A stretch of DNA of 64,000 nucleotides. It comes from Ilumatobacter coccineus YM16-304. Lineage in GTDB: Bacteria; Actinomycetota; Acidimicrobiia; Acidimicrobiales; Ilumatobacteraceae. The stretch lies in NCBI RefSeq assembly GCF_000348785.1, contig NC_020520.1, forward strand, positions 2,418,001 to 2,482,000, written 5' to 3'. Below, piece by piece: positions 8,019-17,067 of the stretch; the first letter of the stretch is position 1, and each line of letters begins with the position of its first letter. A model generated the notes under the pieces. The model ran no database searches. It was not told the DNA's origin and saw only the letters and a program-made list of their open reading frames with translations. The position numbers and the translations under genes are program-made.

Positions 8019-8627
8019 ATGTCTGAAGCTGTCGCCCTCACCACTCCGCGCCCGGCCAGCGCTGTCTTGATCGATCTGATCCCGACGTTGCGCGACAAGA
8101 CCGCCACGCTCGTCGTCGGTGGCGCACTGCTCACCGCCGCCGCGTCGCAGGTGCGCATCCCGCTCGGATTCACCCCGGTGCCGATCAACCTCGCCACGTT
8201 CGCCGCCGTGCTCGTCGGCGGAGCGCTCGGCACCCGGCGGGCCGCCGCCTCGATGGGCCTGTACCTCGCCCTCGGCATCATCGGCCTCCCGTTCTTCACC
8301 AACGCGAGCGGCGGCTGGGACCACTTCACCGGTGCGACCGGTGGCTACCTCGTCGGCTACCTCGTGATGGCCGTCATGGTCGGACTCGCCGCCGAGCACG
8401 GTCGTGACCGTCGAGCCGTACCGTTCATCGCCGCGGTCGTCCTGGCGAACGCCGTGCTGTACGTACTCGGCGCAGCCTGGCTCTCCCACGTCGTCGGCGT
8501 GCCGTTCGCCGGCAGCGGCACCACTGGCTGGTCGCTCGGTGTGCGGCCGTTCCTCGCTGGCGACCTCGTGAAGATGATCGCCGCCGGACTGCTCTTCCCG
8601 ACGGTCTGGCGCTTCGTCAAGAAGTAG
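8019..8627 (+). CDS. bioY: Biotin transporter substrate-binding subunit BioY
   Basis: A 202-residue integral membrane protein with about six hydrophobic helices. It binds biotin and works either alone or with the shared EcfT/EcfAA' energising module of ECF transporters. BioY hallmarks are visible: [22 protein letters not shown] early, LGxxxGxRRAxxSMxLYL, and [18 protein letters not shown] in the middle. No bioM or bioN gene follows, so the energising subunits must be elsewhere or BioY acts alone. The start is ATG 8019, with AGGAAG 8 nt upstream; an earlier in-frame codon at 7968 lacks support. Biotin supply is relevant to the biotin-dependent carboxyltransferase at 58748. Confidence 0.93.
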   Translation: MSEAVALTTPRPASAVLIDLIPTLRDKTATLVVGGALLTAAASQVRIPLGFTPVPINLATFAAVLVGGALGTRRAAASMGLYLALGIIGLPFFTNASGGWDHFTGATGGYLVGYLVMAVMVGLAAEHGRDRRAVPFIAAVVLANAVLYVLGAAWLSHVVGVPFAGSGTTGWSLGVRPFLAGDLVKMIAAGLLFPTVWRFVKK

Positions 8628-8712
8628 TACCGAGGCGCCGGACGGGCTCGGTCGAGAGATCGACGGCCAGCCCGAGTCGAGAGGCCCCCTCGCGGGGTGC
8701 GATCATGGTCAC

Positions 8713-11304
8713 ATGAGTGATCAGCAACCAGATGTCGACGTCGTCGTGGTCGGAGCCGGCATCGCCGGCCTGTACCTCCTGTATCGACTCCGCGAGATGG
8801 GCATGTCGGCCGTCGCGTTCGAAACTGGCGACGACGTCGGCGGCACCTGGTATTGGAACCGCTACCCGGGCGCACGCTGCGACGTGCAGAGCATCGACTA
8901 CAGCTACAGCTGGGACGCCGAACTCGACGAGACCTGGGAGTGGTCGGAGCGTTACGCCACCCAGCCCGAGATCCTGCGCTACGTCAACCACGTCGCCGAC
9001 AAACACGACCTGCGACGCCACATCACCTTCGAGACGCGAGTCGACGGAGCCGCGTGGAACGACGACACCGAACTCTGGACCGTCGCCACCGACGACGGAC
9101 AGCAGACCACCTGCCGCTACTACGTGATGGCCACCGGGTGTCTGTCGTCGATGAAGGATCCCGACATCGCCGGAACCGGCACGTTCGAGGGCGACGTCTA
9201 CTTCACCGGGCGCTGGCCGCACGAAGGCGTCGACTTCACCGGCAAGCGTGTCGGTGTCATCGGCACCGGGTCGTCGGCCATCCAGTCGATCCCGATCATC
9301 GCCTCGCAGGCCAGCGAACTCACGGTCTTCCAGCGCACGCCGAACTTCTCGCTGCCCGCCCACAACGGCCCCGTCCGACCCGCCGACCGCGCGGCCATCG
9401 ACGCCGACCGCGCGGCGTACCGACAGCTGGCGAAGTACTCGTCGGCGGGCGTGCCGCGCGAGCTGTCGGAGGAGAGCGCGCTCACCGTCAGCGAAGAGCG
9501 CCGCCAGGAGCGCTTCGAGGAAGCGTGGGAGGAGGGCACCATCTTCTCGATGACCGGAGCGTTCATGGACCTCCTCGTCGACCGCACCGCGAACGAGTAC
9601 GCCGCCGAGTTCGTGCGCAACAAGATCCGCAGCATCGTCGACGACCCGACCACCGCCGAAGCGCTGTGCCCGACCACCTACCCGCTCGGCACGAAGCGCC
9701 TCTGCCTCGACACGAACTACTACGCCACGTTCAACGAACCGCACGTGACGCTCGTCGACCTCTTCGCCAATCCGATCAGCAGCATCACGCCGGCGGGCAT
9801 CGATGTGGTCGACGGCGACGGCGCCACCTCGTACGAGTTCGACGCGCTCGTCTACGCCACCGGATTCGACGCGATGACGGGCGCCATCGTCCGAGTCGAC
9901 ATCGCCGGCCGCAACGGCGTGCAGCTCAAGGAGAAGTGGGCCGAGGGCCCCAAGACCTACCTCGGGCTCATGTCGCACGACTTCCCCAATCTCTTCATGG
10001 TGACGGGTCCGCAGAGCCCATCGGTGCTGTCGAACATGGCCGTGTCGATCGAGCAGCACGTCGACTGGATCTGCGACACGCTCGATCACCTGCGTGACCA
10101 CGACCAGCGTGTCATCGAGCCCACGCAGGAAGCCGAAGACGGCTGGGTCGCTCACGCCAACGACTTCGCCGACATGACCCTCTTCCCCGAAGCCAACTCC
10201 TGGTACATGGGTGCGAACGTGCCCGGCAAGGCCCGCGTGGTGCTGCCGTACCTCGGTGGGGTCGACCGGTACCGACGCATCTGCGACGCGGTCGTCGATG
10301 GCGACTACGTCGGATTCGCCCGCAGCGGTCCGTCGGGAGAACACGTCGACACCGGCGTGATCTGCCGGCTGCAGCCCGACGTGATGGTGATGCTCGAGAT
10401 GATGGCCGAACTCGACCTTCCGCCGATGGAGTCGATGCCGGCCCCCGACGCCCGTGCGTTCTCCGAAGCGATGGGCGCGGCGAGCCCTCCCGGCCCCGAG
10501 GTCGGTGACGTCATCGACGCAACGCTGCCCGGGGCCGACGGCAACGACCTCGACTACCGGCTGTACCGACCGGCCACCCCCGGCCCGCACCCGATCACGC
10601 TCTACTTCCACGGCGGTGGCTGGGTGATCGGCAACGCCACCTCCGACGACGCACTGTGCCGAGACCTGTGCAACAACTCCGGCTCGATCATCATCTCTGT
10701 CGACTACCGCCACGGCCCCGAAGCCAAGTTCCCCGCCGCGCATCACGACGCCTACGCCGCGCTCGCATGGGTCGCCGAGCACGCCGACGAACTCGGCGGC
10801 AACGGCGAACTCGCCGTGGCCGGATGGAGCGCAGGGGCCAACCTCGCCGCCCATGTGGCTCAGCGCACCCGCGACGAAGGTGGTCCGTCCCTCGCCGGGC
10901 AGGTACTGCTGACGCCGGTGACCGACTGCGCCGAACAGCGCCAGTCGTACACCGACAACGGCGAGGGCTACGTGCTCACCAAGAACTTGATGGACTACTT
11001 CCTCGACAACTACATCGACGAGGCCGACCGCACCGATCCGATCGCATCGCCCCTGCGTGCGAGCAATCTCGCAGGCCTGGCTCCGGCGATGATCGTCACG
11101 TGCGAGTTCGACCCGCTGCGCGACGAAGGCGACGCCTATGCCGCAGCGCTCCGTGAGGCCGGCGTCGACGTCGAACACGTCCAGGCCCACGGCCAGATCC
11201 ACACGTCGGTCCCGGCGGTCGGAGCGATGGTCACCTCCGCGACCTACCGCGAACAGATGGCCGCCGCACTGCGTGGATTCTTCGGCGCCAGCGTCGCCGT
11301 ATGA
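8713..11304 (+). CDS. Fusion of a Baeyer-Villiger-type flavin monooxygenase and an HSL-family esterase
   Basis: One 863-residue protein carries two enzymes. Residues ~8-540 form a class B flavin monooxygenase: FAD site GAGIAG (14-19), the [15 protein letters not shown] block, and NADPH site GTGSSA (184-189). The Baeyer-Villiger fingerprint FxGxxxHxxxW reads [11 protein letters not shown] at 158-168, so the usual His is Phe164. Residues ~580-863 form an alpha/beta hydrolase of the hormone-sensitive-lipase type: oxyanion HGGGW (633-637), nucleophile Ser706 in GWSAG, Asp800 and His830. The natural reading is that a ketone is oxidised to an ester or lactone that the second domain hydrolyses. A CoA-transferase gene follows 37 nt downstream, which fits degradation of a cyclic or steroid-like ketone. 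The substrate is unknown. Confidence 0.88.
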   Translation: MSDQQPDVDVVVVGAGIAGLYLLYRLREMGMSAVAFETGDDVGGTWYWNRYPGARCDVQSIDYSYSWDAELDETWEWSERYATQPEILRYVNHVADKHDLRRHITFETRVDGAAWNDDTELWTVATDDGQQTTCRYYVMATGCLSSMKDPDIAGTGTFEGDVYFTGRWPHEGVDFTGKRVGVIGTGSSAIQSIPIIASQASELTVFQRTPNFSLPAHNGPVRPADRAAIDADRAAYRQLAKYSSAGVPRELSEESALTVSEERRQERFEEAWEEGTIFSMTGAFMDLLVDRTANEYAAEFVRNKIRSIVDDPTTAEALCPTTYPLGTKRLCLDTNYYATFNEPHVTLVDLFANPISSITPAGIDVVDGDGATSYEFDALVYATGFDAMTGAIVRVDIAGRNGVQLKEKWAEGPKTYLGLMSHDFPNLFMVTGPQSPSVLSNMAVSIEQHVDWICDTLDHLRDHDQRVIEPTQEAEDGWVAHANDFADMTLFPEANSWYMGANVPGKARVVLPYLGGVDRYRRICDAVVDGDYVGFARSGPSGEHVDTGVICRLQPDVMVMLEMMAELDLPPMESMPAPDARAFSEAMGAASPPGPEVGDVIDATLPGADGNDLDYRLYRPATPGPHPITLYFHGGGWVIGNATSDDALCRDLCNNSGSIIISVDYRHGPEAKFPAAHHDAYAALAWVAEHADELGGNGELAVAGWSAGANLAAHVAQRTRDEGGPSLAGQVLLTPVTDCAEQRQSYTDNGEGYVLTKNLMDYFLDNYIDEADRTDPIASPLRASNLAGLAPAMIVTCEFDPLRDEGDAYAAALREAGVDVEHVQAHGQIHTSVPAVGAMVTSATYREQMAAALRGFFGASVAV

Positions 11305-11341
11305 CACTGTCCTGCGTGACCAACAAGATGCAGCGCGTCCG

Positions 11342-12592
11342 ATGACGCAGATCAAGCCGCTCGACGGCATCCGGGTGATCGAGGTCGACAGTTGGATGGC
11401 CGCTCCCAGCGCGGGAGCGATCCTCGCCGACCTCGGCGCCGACGTCATCAAGGTCGAGCCCCTCACGGGTGACCCCATGCGAAACACGAGCCGCCCGGCG
11501 AAGGTCGACGGCGAGTTCAACGGCTACGACTTCGGTTTCGACGTCGACAACCGGGGCAAGCGCTCCATCGCCGTCGACCTCGGCTCCGACGCCGGTGCCG
11601 ACGTCGTTCGCCGCCTGGTCGAGAACGCCGACATCTTCTTGTGCAACCTGCTCACCCGACGCCAAGAACGCTTCGGCCTCCATCCGGAACGACTCCACGA
11701 GCTCAACCCCAAACTGGTCCACGCGACGCTCACCGGCTACGGCACCGAAGGTCCGCAGGCGTGGCGTCCGGGCTACGACGTCACGGCGTTCTTCGGGCGG
11801 TCGGGCCTGTACGACTCGACGCGCGAGGCCAGCGATGCGCTCGTGTCGATGGCGCGCCCCGCACAGGGCGATCACACGACCGGGTTGGCGCTCGTCGCCA
11901 CGATCCTCGCGGCGCTGCGCGTCGTCGACCGGACGGGGGAGGGGCAGGTCGTCGAGACCTCGCTGTTCGAGACCGCCGCCTGGACGCTCGCCACCGACTA
12001 CGGCGTCACCGCCGTCGACGAGGCGCCCGTTCGTCACCGCTCGCGGTACCAACAGATCACGGCCACGGCCAACCGCTACCCCTGCGGCGACGATCGCTGG
12101 GTCGTGTTCAACATGCCGGAGGAGTCGGGGTTCGCACAGTTCGCCAAAGCGGTCGGGCTCGAACACCTCATCGACGACGAGCGTTTCGACACCCTGCGCA
12201 AGCGGTTCCACAACATGCACGAACTCGTCGACCTGATCGACGAGGCGCTCTCGGTGCGAACACGTGACGAGTGGGGTCCGATCTTCGACGAGCACAAGAT
12301 CATCTGGGGTCCGGTGCTCGCGCTGCACGAGGTGGTTGCCGACGACCAGGCCGAAGCGATGGGGATGTTCCCGACGATCGAGCATCCCGAGCTGGGGGAG
12401 TACCGCACCGTGCGTTCACCGCTACGGATTCGTGGCGTCGACACCACGCCTTCTTCACCGTCGCCGGCGGTGGGGCAGCACAGCCGCAGTGTCTTGCGCG
12501 ACGCCGGGCTCGCCGATGCCGACATCGACCGGCTCGTCGACAGCGGTGCGATCGCCGACCCGGTGATCGCACGCGACGGGGGCACCGGCTGA
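11342..12592 (+). CDS. CaiB/BaiF family (class III) CoA transferase
   Basis: A 416-residue enzyme that moves CoA between carboxylic acids. The N-terminus PLDGIRVIEVDSWMAAPSAG...LADLGADVIKVEP is the family signature. The Asp in QGDHTTG (about residue 178) sits where the catalytic Asp forms the acyl-enzyme. The chosen ATG at 11342 directly precedes the conserved N-terminal strand; the frame is open further upstream, but there it overlaps the monooxygenase gene. Placement right after the monooxygenase-esterase suggests it activates the released carboxylic acid for further breakdown. This is an inference from gene order only. Confidence 0.9.
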   Translation: MTQIKPLDGIRVIEVDSWMAAPSAGAILADLGADVIKVEPLTGDPMRNTSRPAKVDGEFNGYDFGFDVDNRGKRSIAVDLGSDAGADVVRRLVENADIFLCNLLTRRQERFGLHPERLHELNPKLVHATLTGYGTEGPQAWRPGYDVTAFFGRSGLYDSTREASDALVSMARPAQGDHTTGLALVATILAALRVVDRTGEGQVVETSLFETAAWTLATDYGVTAVDEAPVRHRSRYQQITATANRYPCGDDRWVVFNMPEESGFAQFAKAVGLEHLIDDERFDTLRKRFHNMHELVDLIDEALSVRTRDEWGPIFDEHKIIWGPVLALHEVVADDQAEAMGMFPTIEHPELGEYRTVRSPLRIRGVDTTPSSPSPAVGQHSRSVLRDAGLADADIDRLVDSGAIADPVIARDGGTG

Positions 12593-12621
12593 CGCCTGGT
12601 GCCGACTACCCTCGGACGACG

Positions 12622-13062
12622 ATGGGATCGACGACAGAACTCGATCGGGCGGTGACACAGCAACTCGCCGATCACGACCTCCGCTACACGTCGGGTCGAC
12701 GCGCGATCGTCGCCGGACTGCACGACGCCGACGGCCCGGTCACGCTTCCCGAACTCCTCGAGGCCTCCTCCGACCTGGCACAGAGCTCGGCGTACCGGAA
12801 TCTCTCGCTCCTCGAGGAGGCCGGTGTCGTTCGTCGCCTCGCTCACGGTGGCGAGTACGCCCGATACGAGCTCTCCGAGGCGCTCACCGAGCACCATCAT
12901 CATCTGATCTGCGAGAACTGCGGCTCGGTGGCCGATGTGGTGCTCGACCCGGCGGTCGAACGATCGCTCGACGAGGCACTGCGGGCGCTCGAGTCGTCGG
13001 AGGGGTTCGTCGCCGGGCATCACACGCTCGACGTGTACGGCCGCTGCGCGAACTGCACCTGA
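12622..13062 (+). CDS. zur: Fur-family regulator, probably the zinc repressor Zur
   Basis: A 146-residue metal-dependent repressor. A winged helix covers residues ~10-85, with the recognition helix near SSAYRNLSLLEEAG. The dimerisation domain follows with the metal motif HHHHLICENCGSV and a second CxxC (CANC) at the C-terminus; together the four Cys form the structural zinc site of the family. Zur is preferred over Fur because znuA and znuB follow directly and a Zur-type palindrome lies on the znuA start. A TACCCT box at 12607-12612 ends 9 nt before ATG 12622, so the mRNA is probably near-leaderless. A possible partner gene for the missing ATPase is not present here. Confidence 0.88.
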   Translation: MGSTTELDRAVTQQLADHDLRYTSGRRAIVAGLHDADGPVTLPELLEASSDLAQSSAYRNLSLLEEAGVVRRLAHGGEYARYELSEALTEHHHHLICENCGSVADVVLDPAVERSLDEALRALESSEGFVAGHHTLDVYGRCANCT

Positions 13063-13119
13063 GCCCGATCTTCTGATTTCTGGTTGTTGCCGGAGGTGCG
13101 CCCCCGTACGCTTCTGCAA

Positions 13120-14316
13120 GTGAGAAAGATTCTCAATATCAGTACGACCCTGCTCGCCTCCACCCTCGGGCTCGGCGCTGTGGCAGCGTGCGGCTCCGAC
13201 GCCGCGACCGGAGACAGCGACGCGTTCTCGATCGTCGTCACGACGTCGATCCACGGTGACATCGTTCGGTCCGCGCTCGGCGACGCTGTGCCCGACGCGA
13301 TCACGATCGATGTCGTCATGCCGGCCGGGGCCGACCCGCACGACTTCTCTGCGTCGGCGAAGCAAGCCGAGCTGATGGAGAACGCCGGCCTGCTCGTGAC
13401 GAACGGTCTCGACCTCGAAGCCGGTCTCGATGGCATCATCGACGCCGTCGCCGACACCGGTACGCCGGTGTTCGCCTTCTCCGATCACCTCGACGTGTTG
13501 AGCACGAGCGACGAGGATCACGCGGACGAGGATCACGCGGACGAGGACCACGCTGACGAGGATCACGCGGACGAGGATCACGCGGACGAGGATCACGCGG
13601 ACGAGGATCACGCGGACGAGGATCACGCGGACGAGGACCACGCGGACGAGGACCACGCGGACGAGGACCACGAAGATCACGCGGACGAGGATCACGCGGA
13701 CGAGGATCACGACGACGAGGACCACGACGACGAGGACCACGACGACGAGGACCACGACGACCATGACGGTCACGATCACGGTGGGGTCGACCCTCACCTC
13801 TGGACCGACCCGGCCGGGCTGATCCCCGTGCTCGAGGCGCTCCGGGCCGAACTGACCACGGCTGGCGTCGACAGCGCCGACATCGACGAATCGCTCGACG
13901 CCTACATCGCCAGGCTCGAGACCCTCGACGCCGAGATCGAGACGATTCTCGCCCCGATCCCCGACGACCAGCGCGTGCTCGTCACCAACCACGACGCGTT
14001 CGGCTACTTCGCCAACCGGTACGGATTCGAGGTCATCGGCACCGTGATCCCGTCGCTCACGACCAATGCCGAAGTCTCGCCGGCCGCACTCGACGACCTC
14101 GCCGAACTGATGCGAGACCGATCGGTCACGGCCGTGTTCGCCGAGAACACCGAATCCGATCAGTTGGCGTCGGCGCTCGCCGATGAAGTGGGCGGCGGTG
14201 TCCAGGTCGTCGAACTCTTCTCCGGATCACTCGGACCGAGCGGGTCGGGTGCCGAGGACTACATTTCGATGATGACCACCAACGCCGAACTGATCGCTGA
14301 GGCCCTGGCGCCGTGA
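13120..14316 (+). CDS. znuA: Zinc ABC transporter substrate-binding lipoprotein ZnuA with a long DEDH repeat
   Basis: A 398-residue cluster A-I solute-binding lipoprotein. A signal peptide ends in lipobox VAAC with Cys24. Zinc-site candidates are His in TTSIHGD, His in GADPHDF, His in NHDAFGYFANRYGF and the acidic residue in FAENTESD. The flexible His/Asp loop, usually 10-30 residues, is greatly enlarged: residues ~131-222 are almost only D, E, H and A, with 16 DEDH units. Such loops are thought to gather zinc or to sense its abundance. The start is GTG 13120, because the signal peptide begins there; a Zur-like operator overlaps it. znuB overlaps the end by 4 nt. Confidence 0.9.
   Translation: MRKILNISTTLLASTLGLGAVAACGSDAATGDSDAFSIVVTTSIHGDIVRSALGDAVPDAITIDVVMPAGADPHDFSASAKQAELMENAGLLVTNGLDLEAGLDGIIDAVADTGTPVFAFSDHLDVLSTSDEDHADEDHADEDHADEDHADEDHADEDHADEDHADEDHADEDHADEDHADEDHEDHADEDHADEDHDDEDHDDEDHDDEDHDDHDGHDHGGVDPHLWTDPAGLIPVLEALRAELTTAGVDSADIDESLDAYIARLETLDAEIETILAPIPDDQRVLVTNHDAFGYFANRYGFEVIGTVIPSLTTNAEVSPAALDDLAELMRDRSVTAVFAENTESDQLASALADEVGGGVQVVELFSGSLGPSGSGAEDYISMMTTNAELIAEALAP
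13121..13135 (+). promoter_or_regulatory. Zur/Fur-type operator overlapping the znuA start codon
   Basis: TGAGAAAGATTCTCA is a 6-3-6 inverted repeat with perfect arms. It resembles the actinobacterial Zur pattern TGARAAxGATTYTCA as I remember it. It begins at the second base of the GTG start, so repressor binding would block initiation directly. Confidence 0.65.
13510..13755 (+). repeat. 15-bp coding minisatellite inside znuA (DEDH repeat)
   Basis: Sixteen units encode (A/D)DEDH. They are in tandem except for one 9-bp partial unit at 13672-13680. Units differ mainly at synonymous sites (GAT/GAC) and by an A-to-D change in the last three, which indicates step-wise slippage expansion. All units keep the reading frame. 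Confidence 0.95.
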
Positions 14317-15161
14317 TCGACCTGTTCGCCGATGCGTTCGCGTCGCAGATCACGCAGCGCGCGCTCCTCGGCGGACTGCTCGCTGCCACGATCACCGCAC
14401 TCATCGGAACCTGGGTGGTCGTCCGCGGCCTGGCCTTCTTCGGTGATGCCATGGCGCACGGCGTGTTGCCGGGCATCGCGCTCGCCGTCATCTGGGGGTT
14501 CGACCTGACGCTCGGTGCGATGGCGAGCGCTGTCGTGATGGTGCTGGGCATCAACGTGGTCCACCGCACGACCCGGGTGTCCGACGACACCGCGATCGGT
14601 CTGCTGTTCGTCGGGATGCTGGCGCTCGGCGTCGTGCTCATCAGTCGTGAGGTCACGTTCGCGGGCGACCTCACCGCGTTCCTGTTCGGCGACGTGCTCG
14701 GCGTGCGCACGACCGAACTCTGGATCGGCGTGGGGGCGTTGGCCGTCACCGTGGTCGGCATGGTCGTGGGCCACCGATCGTTCCTGGCCCTCGCCGTCAA
14801 CCGAGACAAGGCCGAGGTGCTCGGCCTGCGACCCGACATCGCCCACGTGGCGATGCTGCTGCTGCTCGCCCTGTCGGTGGTGTCGACGTTCCGAGTCGTC
14901 GGAACCCTGCTCGTCTTCGGCCTGATGGTGGCGCCTCCGGCGACGGCCGTCCTGGTCGTCCGTCGCATGCCGGTGGCGATGCTCGTCGCCGTCGGCTTCG
15001 GCTGGTCGTCGGTGGTGTTCGGACTCACCCTCAGCTATCACGCCAGTACAGCGGCGTCGGCCACCGTCGCCGGCTTCGCCGTCGCTCAGTTCTTCGTCGT
15101 GCTCACCGTCGTCGAGATGCGCGACCTGCTGCAGCGCAAGCGGCTGACCGCAGCGGTCTGA
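14313..15161 (+). CDS. znuB: Zinc ABC transporter permease ZnuB
   Basis: A 282-residue ABC-3 family membrane protein with about eight hydrophobic helices. The segment LTRxxxx-like GTWVVVRGLAFFGDAMAHGVLPGIALA near the N-terminus is the family hallmark (SHAVLPG in many relatives). The cytoplasmic ATPase-docking loop is recognisable around NRDKAEVLGLRPD. It overlaps znuA by 4 nt (GTGA), so the two are translated together. The expected ATPase gene (znuC) is neither between them nor after them: the next gene is on the opposite strand 18 nt away. The transporter must borrow an ATPase coded elsewhere. Confidence 0.9.
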   Translation: MIDLFADAFASQITQRALLGGLLAATITALIGTWVVVRGLAFFGDAMAHGVLPGIALAVIWGFDLTLGAMASAVVMVLGINVVHRTTRVSDDTAIGLLFVGMLALGVVLISREVTFAGDLTAFLFGDVLGVRTTELWIGVGALAVTVVGMVVGHRSFLALAVNRDKAEVLGLRPDIAHVAMLLLLALSVVSTFRVVGTLLVFGLMVAPPATAVLVVRRMPVAMLVAVGFGWSSVVFGLTLSYHASTAASATVAGFAVAQFFVVLTVVEMRDLLQRKRLTAAV

Positions 15162-15179
15162 GCCACAGCGACGCCCCGG

Positions 15180-16016
15180 TCAGAGCGGCGAGATCGCGTC
15201 GCCCGGGAGATCGCCGTCGGGGTACAGCACCGACTGGAATCGGCGCATTCCGGCCAGCCAGCGATCACGGTCGGCGCCCTTGCGCTCGGCGTACGTCGCG
15301 ACCTCCGGGTGCGGGAGCACCAGGAACGTCTCGTTGCGGATCGTCTCGATGCACAGCGCAGCGACGTCGGCCGGGTCGAGCACGCCGTCTCCACTCGCCA
15401 CCCCGCCTTCGAAGTCGTCAGGACTCGCATCGGGGTCGTAGTCGGGGCTGTTCTGGATGATGTTGGTCGCCACGGCCTGCGGGCACAGCACCGACGCTCG
15501 GATGCCCTGGTGATGGTGGCTGATCGCGATCCACTCGGCGATCGACACCGCAGCGGCCTTCGTGATCGAGTACGCGAGCGATCCGAGTTGCGTGAGCAGC
15601 CCGGCGGCCGACGCGGTGCTCAAGATGTAGCCCTCGCCCTGGGCGATCATCGACGGCAGCACGGCGCGAGCCGCATAGATGTGCGCCATGCAGTGCACCT
15701 CCCACATCTTCTGGATCGACTCGTTGGAGTCCTCCAAGCCGGCGGCGGTGACGTACCCGGCGTTCGACACGAACAGCCCGATCGGGCCATGAGCGTCTTC
15801 GGTGTCGGCCACGAGCTTGCGGATCGCTTCGTCGTCGCTGACATCGACGGCGGCGGCCGTGCCACCGATCTCGTCGGCCACGCGCTGCGCTGCGTCGGCG
15901 TCGAGGTCGACCACGACCACGTGGCGGGCCTGTTCGGCCACGGCAGCCCGGGCGATGGCAGCACCGATTCCTGATCCGCCACCCGTGACGACGACGACCT
16001 TGTTCGCGAGTTCCAT
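15180..16016 (-). CDS. Short-chain dehydrogenase/reductase (SDR)
   Basis: A 278-residue classical SDR. The coenzyme motif TGGGSGIG lies at residues ~11-18, the NAG motif appears as SNAGYV, the catalytic Ser is in STASAAG and Tyr/Lys are in YSITK. An Asp after the second strand (VVDLDAD) suggests NAD(H) preference. The gene converges with znuB and diverges from the nitronate monooxygenase-like gene, so it is probably monocistronic. The start is ATG on the minus strand at 16016, immediately before the first beta strand; the frame is open further upstream but enters the neighbouring gene. Substrate unknown. Confidence 0.88.
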   Translation of the reverse strand: MELANKVVVVTGGGSGIGAAIARAAVAEQARHVVVVDLDADAAQRVADEIGGTAAAVDVSDDEAIRKLVADTEDAHGPIGLFVSNAGYVTAAGLEDSNESIQKMWEVHCMAHIYAARAVLPSMIAQGEGYILSTASAAGLLTQLGSLAYSITKAAAVSIAEWIAISHHHQGIRASVLCPQAVATNIIQNSPDYDPDASPDDFEGGVASGDGVLDPADVAALCIETIRNETFLVLPHPEVATYAERKGADRDRWLAGMRRFQSVLYPDGDLPGDAISPL

Positions 16017-16119
16017 ACGCCGACCGTATGCGCCCGTGCGGCGTCGACCCAAGGGCGGGCCTCGCGCTCGTGTGGTCCCGGTTCGCGGTGTCGTGACTGC
16101 GTCGGCCATGATCGTGCCC

Positions 16120-17067
16120 ATGAGCACCACGTTTCCGAACCGAGTCACCGAGATGCTGGGCGTCGAACTGCCGATCGTGCAGGCCCCGATGGGTTGGATC
16201 GCGCGCGCCCAACTCGCCTCGGCGGTGTCGAACGCGGGTGGCATGGGCATCATCGAGACCTCGTCTGGCGAGCTCGATGCGGTGCGCGGCGAGATCGCGA
16301 AGATGGCCGATCTGACCGACAAGCCGTTCGGCGTCAACATCGCCCAGGCGTTCGTTCGCGATCCCGACATCGTGCAGTTCGTGATCGACCAGGGCGTCAA
16401 CTTCGTCACCACCTCGGCCGGCAACCCGACGAAGTACACCTCCACGCTGAAGGACGCCGGCCTCACGGTGTTCCACGTCGTGCCGACCCTCCACGGCGCG
16501 CTCAAGGCCGTCGAAGCCGGTGTCGACGGTCTGGTCGTCGAAGGGGGAGAGGGCGGTGGCTTCAAGAACCCTCGCGACGTGGCGCTGATGGTCCTCCTAC
16601 CGCTCATCGCATCGAAGGTCGACGTGCCGATCATCGCCGCGGGCGGCATGATCGACGGTGCCTCGATGGCCGCGGCGCTGGCACTCGGCGCCGAAGGCAT
16701 CCAGATGGGCACGCGCATGGTGTCGGCCGCCGAGTCACCGGTCCACGACAACTGGAAGCAGTCGATCGTCGAGGCCGCCGAGACCGACACGGTGTTCCTC
16801 AACCGCCACACGTCACCGGCGCTGCGGGCACTGCGCACCGAGCGGAGCGAAGCGCTCGAGTACGACACCGAGACCAACGCCATGTCGGCGCTCGCGGGCA
16901 CGGCGCTCGACCTCTACTTCGGCGGCGACATGAACTCGAGCCTGGCGCTCACGGGCCAGGTCGCCGGCCGCATCGACTCGGTCGAGCCGGTCGCCGACAT
17001 CCTCCAGAGCTGCGCCGCCGAGTGTCGCGAGATCCTCGCCCAACTCGCCGGCCGCTACACCGACTGA
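16120..17067 (+). CDS. Nitronate monooxygenase-like FMN enzyme
   Basis: A 315-residue TIM-barrel flavoprotein of the 2-nitropropane dioxygenase/FabK superfamily. The N-terminus ELPIVQAPMGWIA...AVSNAGGMG, the VNFVTTSAG strand and the phosphate-binding PIIAAGGMIDG...ALGAEGIQMGTR are all typical. In well-studied class I enzymes the loop EGxEAGGH carries the catalytic His; here it reads EGGEGGGF, so Phe replaces the His. Oxidation of nitronates may therefore be lost, and an enoyl-reductase or another FMN reaction is possible. The start is ATG 16120, with an alternative ATG at 16108 four codons upstream. The end of the gene is duplicated downstream in a repeat cluster. Confidence 0.8.
   Translation: MSTTFPNRVTEMLGVELPIVQAPMGWIARAQLASAVSNAGGMGIIETSSGELDAVRGEIAKMADLTDKPFGVNIAQAFVRDPDIVQFVIDQGVNFVTTSAGNPTKYTSTLKDAGLTVFHVVPTLHGALKAVEAGVDGLVVEGGEGGGFKNPRDVALMVLLPLIASKVDVPIIAAGGMIDGASMAAALALGAEGIQMGTRMVSAAESPVHDNWKQSIVEAAETDTVFLNRHTSPALRALRTERSEALEYDTETNAMSALAGTALDLYFGGDMNSSLALTGQVAGRIDSVEPVADILQSCAAECREILAQLAGRYTD

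Noticed and set aside
8617-11520. A 967-codon open frame on the strand opposite the monooxygenase-esterase gene
   Set aside because: It is the mirror of a high-GC gene with strong third-position bias. The translation is Val/Gly/Asp/Arg-rich without any domain, while the plus strand shows two complete enzymes.
13510-13755. Regular repeats that could suggest a CRISPR array
   Set aside because: Units are 15 bp with no unique spacers and all code in frame for DEDH within znuA.
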